In this document: piece by piece, positions 59,010-64,000 of the stretch
Position numbering within the stretch: position 1 is the stretch's first letter
How the letters are laid out: each line of letters opens with the position of its first letter
Assembly: GCF_000972495.1 (NCBI RefSeq)
Contig: NZ_LATM01000013.1
Coordinates: 62,001-126,000, forward strand
From: Hymenobacter terrenus
GTDB taxonomy: Bacteria; Bacteroidota; Bacteroidia; Cytophagales; Hymenobacteraceae
Direction: 5' to 3'
Length of the DNA: 64,000 bases
Notes under the pieces: model-generated
The model's database searches: none
Told to the model about the DNA's origin: nothing
The model's input: only the letters and a program-made list of their open reading frames with translations
Made by a program: the position numbers and the translations under genes

Positions 59010-59558
59010 ATGCCGCCGCTTCACCACCGTTTCTTTCTGCGCAAACCTTGCCCTTTACTGCTCTTGCTCTTGAGTGCGTGCGGTGGCAACCAGAATCCCC
59101 AAACTGCAAACTCAGCCGCAGCGCCCGTACCTCATTCTTACGTGCCCGCTCTGCTGGGCACGGGATTAGTAGCCCAAAGGCATCGGCGTTGGCTGCTCTT
59201 CGCTGATACCACTCGCCAGGACATATACCAGTTAGGCCATACCCCCCGTGAAGTCCGCGGCTGGCTGGCCAAATACGAAGAGCGCCTAGAAAACAAACAG
59301 ACACTCAATCCCGATTCGGTGCAACTGCACATCCCAGCAGAGCAGGAACTGCGTCATCTGCCGCCATCCTGGTCGATGGTTAGAGTCATTCGAATCCCGA
59401 GTACCCTGGCCGAAAAGGCCCACGCCCGTACCCAAACTACTCAACTCACCCACCAGCTCCAGCAAGCGGGGTTGCTCACTACTGCCGAATACCGCCGGAC
59501 GTTACCGCTGGCCACCGCCGGCGAGTTTTACAGCGGCGCAATCTGCTCAGCACTGTGA
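59010..59558 (+). CDS. Lipoprotein of unknown function (182 aa)
   Basis: A signal with lipobox, 'CPLLLLLLSACGGN', anchors it to a membrane. The mature part reads 'VPALLGTGLVAQRHRRWLLFADTTRQDIYQL', 'REVRGWLAKYEERLENKQTL', 'HLPPSWSMVRVIRIPSTLAEKAHARTQTTQLTHQLQQAGLL', helical and basic. No known family. It overlaps the following gene by GTGA. The start at 59010 gives the clean lipobox; upstream in-frame codons belong to noncoding AT-rich sequence. Confidence 0.6.
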   Translation: MPPLHHRFFLRKPCPLLLLLLSACGGNQNPQTANSAAAPVPHSYVPALLGTGLVAQRHRRWLLFADTTRQDIYQLGHTPREVRGWLAKYEERLENKQTLNPDSVQLHIPAEQELRHLPPSWSMVRVIRIPSTLAEKAHARTQTTQLTHQLQQAGLLTTAEYRRTLPLATAGEFYSGAICSAL

Positions 59559-60811
59559 ACGAGTTAGCCATGACTGCCGAGGGCTTACGGCGCAGCTACC
59601 AATTGCCCCCAACGCTGCAGCGCCTCGGCTTATTAACCAGCGCGCCAACCCAGCAGCTGGCGCACGACCTGCGAGCCGGCGTTTTCACCGACCAAGTGGA
59701 GCTCTTGGCCCGTCTGCCCACCGCTCGCATTTTCAGCCGGCCGCAATATCCGGTCGCAATGCTCCCGTACTTGGAACAGCTGCACCGCGACGTGGCGCAG
59801 CTCCTGCCGGGGCTGCATTTCACCAACTTCCGGGCCCAGGTCGTCACCCTGGGCGAAATGGCGCCGTGCCTAAATTGCCCAGACGCTGAAGATGTGCTGG
59901 TGCAGCTGCAAATAGGAGCAAGGCAGTATGCGCAGCACACTGGGTGGCAGCGCGGCTATGGCCCCAACAGCCGGCCGGAGATTGACGATACTCAGTTTTA
60001 CCACATTTTCAACCAAGCCCTCGCCGACCAAGGCAGTCGCCACCGCTTGGTATACGTCAGGTCCGAACTAGCCCAGCACACGATTGACGGTCAACAGCGC
60101 TTCGGCCTTTGGCGCCTGACCGCTGCCCAAGCTGAAACACTCAGTACTCTGCAGAATTCCACCCTGCAGTTGGAGGACTACGAAAGCTTCAGGATTCTGC
60201 CCACCGACACCGTAATGGCCGCTCTTCGCTCGTTCACGGCCTTGGGCTTCTTGCGTCACCTTCGCCCAATGCAGCGCCTGGCCGCTGAAGCCCGCCTGCG
60301 CCAGGCCCGCTTCTTGGCCCGTGAAGACGTGCTCCATTTCGTTCCCGGTAGTGTCGGCGAGTACCGGGGATACCCGTACTATCGTAGTTGGTCCTACACC
60401 CGCTTACTCCAAGTACTGCATGAAGTGTCCAACGGTAGTTTTACCCCAACCCAGGTACACGATGGGTGCCAGCACGCCTACGGCACCCTCCGCTTTCAGC
60501 TTGGCCGCCGCGCTTACCAGACTGCCTTGTATCAGGCCAATGAGAGTCCCGACCCGCGCTTGTTTCAACTCGTGCAGCGGGCGTTACGGGAGCAGCACAT
60601 CCCCGGCAAATTCTATAATGTAAGCGCTGCTATTGGCCAGTCAAAAGGCATGGTAGTAAATTATATATTCCTCTCGCCCGCCCAAGAGCGCGTCATTCGC
60701 CAGAAACACTTGCTGGAGCTCACCGACCCTACGCTGACGGAAGCCCAGCGATACGCCGAGGAATTAGCCGCTGATGCGGCGGCAGATTCCGCCTTCCACG
60801 GCGAGCAATAG
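59555..60811 (+). CDS. Uncharacterised soluble protein coupled to lipoprotein (418 aa)
   Basis: Not recognised. No signal peptide or membrane segment; rich in Gln, Leu and Arg helices. Conserved-looking parts include 'LHFTNFRAQVVTLGEMAPCLNCPDAEDVLVQL', 'YRGYPYYRSWSYTRLLQVLHEVSNGSF' and 'YNVSAAIGQSKGMVVNYIFLSPAQERVI'. A C-x2-C is present but alone. GTG at 59555 overlaps the lipoprotein stop; the ATG at 59570 is the alternative. The two-gene arrangement (short lipoprotein, longer cytosol-like protein) is an isolated unit with strong spacing on both sides. Confidence 0.5.
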   Translation: MNELAMTAEGLRRSYQLPPTLQRLGLLTSAPTQQLAHDLRAGVFTDQVELLARLPTARIFSRPQYPVAMLPYLEQLHRDVAQLLPGLHFTNFRAQVVTLGEMAPCLNCPDAEDVLVQLQIGARQYAQHTGWQRGYGPNSRPEIDDTQFYHIFNQALADQGSRHRLVYVRSELAQHTIDGQQRFGLWRLTAAQAETLSTLQNSTLQLEDYESFRILPTDTVMAALRSFTALGFLRHLRPMQRLAAEARLRQARFLAREDVLHFVPGSVGEYRGYPYYRSWSYTRLLQVLHEVSNGSFTPTQVHDGCQHAYGTLRFQLGRRAYQTALYQANESPDPRLFQLVQRALREQHIPGKFYNVSAAIGQSKGMVVNYIFLSPAQERVIRQKHLLELTDPTLTEAQRYAEELAADAAADSAFHGEQ

Positions 60812-60987
60812 TTTTTCTGGGCTATTATAAATCGGTTGAGACAGTTTTTAACCCTGCATCCCTTTAGGGTTTAATACTCAGAGTTGACCTCTCAACAAAT
60901 GCTTCTAGCTACGCGTTAGTAAGTTGAGGTGCTGATTAACAGATTGCTAATAGCTCAATACGTTCTTAATCTTGACCGACTTCCAGT

Positions 60988-61578
60988 ATGATTTATGTTG
61001 AAAGCAAGCGCAAGTCGTTAGCGACCATTCGCGCTAAACATCCGAGTGCTGTCATTATTGATGTGACATCGCGAGGCGAAGAGCCATGGGTTCGGGTTAG
61101 TCCATTCTATCCACATGGTGATATCCCTGTTCCATTCTCCGAATCCGTTTTTTCTGCTTCTGTTGAAGGCGTTTGGCAGGGACTGAAAGTCTTCGAAGGA
61201 GAGGACGTAGACTTCTCAAAATTTGCAAACCGTGCCATGAAGGGGATAAAGCGTACCGTTAGAAAGTTTGGCAAGCCCCTTGGGCATCGGAAAGGTGTAA
61301 ACGGAACAGAGTTACTGGACTACGGAACAGCGCGTCATCATATATACCTGCCTACTTACGCGTGGATGCTCGATAACAAGGCAGCCGAAGTAATAGAGAA
61401 ACTCACCCACATGGCGGAGACTGGCGATGTAGTGCTGCTCGACTATGACACCAACGGAGACTTAACTAACCTTAAATCCCCTCTCTCGCATGCTGCCTTG
61501 GTAAAGCTGTACATAGAAAAAAAGCACCCTCATCTAAAGACGCTCACAGCCGCCGCCGGCGACAACTACATGCTTTAA
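60988..61578 (+). CDS. DUF6939-like conserved protein (196 aa)
   Basis: 'MIYVESKRKSLATIRAKHPSAVIIDVTSRGEEPWVRVSPFYPHGDIPVPF' (in parts), then 'FEGEDVDFSKFANRAMKGIKRT', 'LLDYGTARHHIYLPTYAWMLDNKAAEVI' and 'VVLLDYDTNGDLTNLKSPLSHAALV'. This pattern occurs in phages and mobile elements and is, to my recollection, DUF6939; function unknown. Lower GC than its neighbours. A strong terminator follows immediately after the stop. Confidence 0.6.
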   Translation: MIYVESKRKSLATIRAKHPSAVIIDVTSRGEEPWVRVSPFYPHGDIPVPFSESVFSASVEGVWQGLKVFEGEDVDFSKFANRAMKGIKRTVRKFGKPLGHRKGVNGTELLDYGTARHHIYLPTYAWMLDNKAAEVIEKLTHMAETGDVVLLDYDTNGDLTNLKSPLSHAALVKLYIEKKHPHLKTLTAAAGDNYML

Positions 61579-61580
61579 AA

Positions 61581-61612
61581 AAAACGAGCGGACCAGATGG
61601 TCCGCTCGTTTT
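61581..61612. terminator. Strong bidirectional terminator
   Basis: AAAACGAGCGGACCA pairs with TGGTCCGCTCGTTTT (15-bp stem, 2-base loop centre) directly after the stop of the 60988 gene and 5 bases before the end of the leftward endolysin gene. Serves both convergent transcripts. Confidence 0.9.
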
Positions 61613-61616
61613 CTCT

Positions 61617-62114
61617 CTACGCCTCAAAGTGCGGCCGGTCCTTAAAATTCCCCGGAAAGTCTCCGCCCCACCGCACTCGTGCATCCGCCGCGTTCATCAA
61701 CCGCGCAAACTTGCCCAGCAGGGTAGGAGACCAGCTCACTTCCCCATCAGCCAGCAGCAACGCCACGTCCAGCGCCCGACTCGGCAGCGCGTTGTGCTTG
61801 CTCTCCCCACCGCGCTTGTAGGTCACAATGGGCCCTGGCGCCGACCGCCCGTGCGTGTACAACTCGTCCTGCCGCGCCGAGCTCCGGTACCCCTCCGTCA
61901 CAAACGGCAGCCCCTGTGCCATCAGCACCGGGTCACCCATCCACCGCCGCAACGCCACCTGGTAGGCCTCCACCAGTGCTGGCCGTATCTGTGCCAGTCG
62001 CTGTGCCTGCCGCAGCCGTTGCGCCACGCTCAGCCGCGCCATTGGCGCCAGCACCTTCGGGCTCGGTGCCAGTCCAGCCTGCCCCGCTGGCTCTTTACTT
62101 AGCCTCAGTTCCAT
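61617..62114 (-). CDS. M15-family endolysin (L-Ala-D-Glu peptidase-like, 165 aa)
   Basis: Cuts the stem peptide of peptidoglycan. The VanY/M15 core is visible: 'FVTEGYRSSARQDELYTHGR', 'GGESKHNALPSRALDVALL' (His and Asp zinc ligands), 'VRWGGDFPGNFKDRPHFEA' (the C-terminal D-x-P-H-F-E with the third ligand). N-terminal 'LSVAQRLRQAQRLAQIRPALVEAYQVAL' is a helical lead. No signal peptide, so it depends on the holin encoded just upstream on the same strand (overlap of about 20 bases). The ATG at 62114 is preferred over a GTG four codons earlier. Confidence 0.85.
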   Translation of the reverse strand: MELRLSKEPAGQAGLAPSPKVLAPMARLSVAQRLRQAQRLAQIRPALVEAYQVALRRWMGDPVLMAQGLPFVTEGYRSSARQDELYTHGRSAPGPIVTYKRGGESKHNALPSRALDVALLLADGEVSWSPTLLGKFARLMNAADARVRWGGDFPGNFKDRPHFEA

Positions 62115-62358
62115 GGACTTTGTCACCGTTAAATCCTGCTATTTCCACCGGCACTTTCACCACCTCTTCGGGCTTTTGGAGGGCCTTACGTACCGTCGCC
62201 CAAATCGTAACCAGCGCCACTAGGGCCTGAATGATTAAGTGCCCGTAGTTCTCGATTGTCGACGGGTCTGGCGGCGTAAGGCCGCGGCTTACCACTTGCC
62301 CCAGCAATGCCGTGGTCATAATGTGGGAAATATGTCCTGCTTTCGTGCTGCTAAACAT
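62095..62358 (-). CDS. Holin-like small membrane protein (87 aa)
   Basis: One clear hydrophobic segment ('YGHLIIQALVALVTIWATV', about 38-56), with a weaker hydrophobic region in front ('IMTTALLGQVV') and a basic then acidic tail 'RKALQKPEEVVKVPVEI'. It overlaps the endolysin gene downstream, the usual lysis-cassette order holin then lysin. The ATG at 62358 is chosen over a TTG further upstream. Confidence 0.65.
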   Translation of the reverse strand: MFSSTKAGHISHIMTTALLGQVVSRGLTPPDPSTIENYGHLIIQALVALVTIWATVRKALQKPEEVVKVPVEIAGFNGDKVHGTEAK

Positions 62359-63318
62359 GCTGGTGGATGGTTTGTAAAATTGTTTGAACAAAGTTATGTA
62401 ATGTCAAATATATTATACAAAACTAGTGCAATGTCGGGCGAATAGCATTTTGCATTAAAAGAAGCAAGATGATTTGTTGGGGCTGCCCCCGGCCCTCCGC
62501 GCTGCTACGGGCCGGGGTCGGGCTGTCCAGGGGTCCGCTTCGCTACCGTGCTGCGCACCGCTCCTGTTGGTCGCGCCCTTCCCATCCCTCAGCTCGACCG
62601 CCGTTGCTCCTGATTCTGCAGATGCAAGCCCCCGCGTCGGCCGCCACGCCACCTGGCCCGCTAACCGCACAATGCCACCCACCCAGGCCGCGTGTCGGCC
62701 CCCACCAAGCCCCGCCCCAGTGCCGGCCGCCGCTTTCACTCCCTACACTCCCTTCGCAACGCGGCGCTATGTCCATTCGTCGCTTCGCCTTGCTACGCTC
62801 CTCATTCCCTCCGCTTGCTATGCTCCGGTCGCTGCGGTCCTTCCAGCGTCGTCCCGCCCTTCTCCCCACCGCACCGACCCCAGCCACCAAAGCCTCTGCC
62901 GAAGCCAGTATAATGCCAGCCCACCGCTCCCGTGCCGCGCCGGGCCAGAAAATGCGCATGAAGCATTTGGTAAGCCCCACGCCGCCCGCTCGCACCCCCG
63001 GAGTAGGCTGCAGGCCGTGGGCCCAAAAGCCCGCCACCCGCGAGTAAAGTATGCGTTCCAGCCACGCAGGCAGAAGCAAGGCCCGCTTCGCGGAGGTTCT
63101 CATTGGGGAGTACCCCAAACCCCTGCCATCATGCCCCGGCTAACGCCTGGTCATCTTCCTCGGCTTCCGCCGCCTGAAAAAGGCCGCTACCGCCTCACAA
63201 GGCCGGCTCCGCCGAGCCTCTATTGGGGCCTCAGCCCGGCCCCAAACCCCCGGTCAAGGGCATCTAGGCCCTTTGGTCAGGTGCCCGGCCGGCGCCAGCC
63301 AGCGCCCCTGGTGCCACG
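62359..63318. other. GC-rich gene-free region, about 960 bases, strongly C-rich on the plus strand
   Basis: From about 62460 to 63310 the plus strand is dominated by C and short words such as CGCTTCGC, CCGCTTGCT and CTGCGGTCC. All six frames give low-complexity Pro/Arg/Ala/Gly proteins without family features, so I regard it as noncoding. It contains the hairpin at 62487-62517. AT-rich DNA borders it at 62370-62460. A structured RNA, transfer origin or replication region are possible. Confidence 0.5.
62487..62517. repeat. Perfect 9-bp GC hairpin at the edge of the gene-free region
   Basis: CCCCGGCCC (62487-62495) pairs with GGGCCGGGG (62509-62517) around a 13-base loop, next to the AT-rich border. 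Shape fits a terminator-like or nicking-site-like structure, but no T-run or relaxase gene is nearby. Confidence 0.5.
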
Positions 63319-63678
63319 TCAGTCTAGGGGCAGCAGCTCGCAGGGGCGGCCCAGCCGCCGCGCCGCCCGCAGCGTGCTCAGTGTGCCCTTGCTCCGGCCA
63401 TCCCACACCACCAGCACCAGGCTGGCCCGTTTCACTATCTCGGCGTTGCGTACGTGGGTGGCCGCAGTGGGCCCGTGCGCGGCGTAGTCCGGTCGCAGCT
63501 CCACCAGCGGCACCCCGTGGGCCCGTGCCCAGCTGGCGGCCAGCGCATCCACGCCCAGCGCGCCGCCGCTCACCACTTCCTTCGGCTCCAGTTCGGCCAG
63601 CCGTTGGGCTAGGGCAGCACAGCTTTTTACGCCCCGGCTGCCCACCACTGCCACTACCTTGTTTTTGTGTTTTTCCAT
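63319..63678 (-). CDS. SLOG (YspA/DUF2493-like) nucleotide-binding protein (119 aa)
   Basis: A small Rossmann-like protein: 'KVVAVVGSRGVKSCAALAQRL', 'VVSGGALGVDALAASWARAHGVPLVELRP', 'HVRNAEIVKRASLVLVVWDGRSKGTLSTLRAARRLGRPCELL'. This is the SLOG/DprA-like fold (G-S-R, S-G-G-A-x-G-x-D, R-N, W-D-G-x-S-x-G-T) that senses nucleotide-derived ligands, often in mobile elements and defence loci. The ATG at 63678 gives the domain start; upstream codons are promoter DNA. Confidence 0.85.
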   Translation of the reverse strand: MEKHKNKVVAVVGSRGVKSCAALAQRLAELEPKEVVSGGALGVDALAASWARAHGVPLVELRPDYAAHGPTAATHVRNAEIVKRASLVLVVWDGRSKGTLSTLRAARRLGRPCELLPLD

Positions 63679-63690
63679 ACTTAAAGATAC

Positions 63691-63765
63691 GACAAATAAA
63701 GTTGTCATAAAAGTAAATTTACTTGTCAAACTAGTTGTTGTAATGAAAATAAATTGGTATCTTTG
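63691..63765. promoter_or_regulatory. Divergent control region with palindrome and Bacteroidota-type promoter
   Basis: AAGTAAATTTACTT (63711-63724) is a perfect 14-bp palindrome, and GACAA...TTGTC (63691-63706) a second inverted repeat. For the rightward gene, TTG (63735-63737), 20 bases, then TATCTTTG (63758-63765) matches the Bacteroidota TTTG/TAnnTTTG promoter closely. The palindrome lies 10 bases upstream of it, a good operator position. Confidence 0.6.
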
Positions 63766-63843
63766 GTTTGTAGTCGGGAAGGGCCTGGCTACCGCCCAAC
63801 GGAGGCCTACCGGCGCGGGCACCCACGGCTAACTACTACAGCC

Positions 63844-64000
63844 ATGCAACCCAATCAACTTTTGCAGCTTGCCGCTGCCGCCTGGAAAGGTCCCGCTTTG
63901 TGCTCATTCTCGGGCATCTACATCTCCCAGTCCGCCGCCACCTATGGCAAGGGCGGCACCACCTGGCACGTCATGCTCAGCTTGGCCGCACGGCCGGCGT
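63844..64000 (+). CDS. Partial gene running off the window (52 codons visible)
   Basis: Starts 'MQPNQLLQLAAAAWKGPALC' and continues 'SFSGIYISQSAATYGKGGTTWHVMLSLAARPA' to the edge. Not recognised from this fragment. It is preceded by a good Bacteroidota-type promoter and is divergent from the SLOG gene. Confidence 0.5.
   Translation, partial: MQPNQLLQLAAAAWKGPALCSFSGIYISQSAATYGKGGTTWHVMLSLAARPA

Noticed and set aside
62474..63487. Long plus-strand open frame of 337 codons
   Set aside because: Very biased Pro/Ala/Arg/Ser content, overlaps the real SLOG gene on the other strand, and no domain pattern; typical open frame of GC-rich noncoding DNA.
35363..64000. Calling the whole right part a complete prophage
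   Set aside because: No terminase, portal, capsid, tail or full integrase gene is visible; only control, replication and lysis genes are phage-like.
1..64000. CRISPR array, rRNA or tRNA genes
   Set aside because: No regularly spaced repeats, rRNA-like sequence or cloverleaf was recognised by reading; small tRNAs cannot be fully excluded without a covariance search.

Overview
The window looks like chromosome of a high-GC member of Bacteroidota, most likely Hymenobacter or a close relative (inference). The evidence is a type IX secretion C-terminal sorting signal, a CarboxypepD_reg/DUF5686 outer-membrane protein, a LytS/LytTR two-component pair, Bacteroidota-type TssD, and three different long palindromic intergenic repeats of the kind seen in high-GC Hymenobacter. 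No rRNA, tRNA or CRISPR array was recognised.

Layout, left part (1-34.5 kb, chromosomal character): (i) 0.2-5.8 kb, a UbiX/UbiD/aldehyde dehydrogenase/NmrA-like cluster, probably for aromatic or unsaturated acid decarboxylation. (ii) 6.0-9.5 kb, HxlR regulator, DUF3291, a small dimeric-barrel protein, a tandem pair of atypical SDRs and a short lipoyl-domain adaptor-like protein. (iii) 9.5-13.2 kb, a metallophosphatase-like/BamA-like barrel fusion whose metal ligands look degenerate. (iv) 14.0-24.8 kb, DUF5686 protein followed by a leftward efflux operon (adaptor, OMP, an RND permease fused to TolC in one polypeptide, DUF2147, OMP). (v) 25-31.4 kb, a glycosidase-like protein, GNAT acetyltransferase, membrane nucleotide cyclase and LytS/LytTR pair. 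(vi) 31.4-35 kb, a decaying zone with two relics of one OMP gene on either side of a DUF4412-like gene, ending in a truncated tyrosine-recombinase N-terminus.

Right part (about 35-64 kb, accessory character): a phage-style control and replication block (S24 repressor, divergent Cro-like protein, HTH protein, a gene split by an amber codon, DUF1376 protein, DnaB) is followed directly by a type VI secretion cargo island with no T6SS structural genes. The island holds TssD/Hcp, an alpha/beta-hydrolase effector candidate with a membrane immunity candidate, an M23 peptidase effector with a lipoprotein immunity candidate, VgrG, and a DUF4280 PAAR-like/nuclease effector with a two-domain YezG-type immunity protein. 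After it comes an orphan toxin C-terminus that runs without a stop into a second immunity gene. The far side of the island is a decayed second dnaB 3' region, so the cargo lies between two dnaB copies.

Beyond it are defence-type genes, partly broken: a HipA-like kinase with an amber-interrupted HipA N-domain partner, NurA/HerA, an HNH endonuclease translationally overlapping a truncated Dam-like methylase, and a deletion pseudogene of a DNA/RNA nuclease. Then follow a secreted PHP-domain protein with a T9SS signal, an uncharacterised lipoprotein/soluble protein pair, a DUF6939-like protein, a holin/endolysin pair, a GC-rich gene-free stretch and a SLOG-domain protein. No capsid, portal, terminase or tail genes are visible, so this is not a complete prophage within the window.
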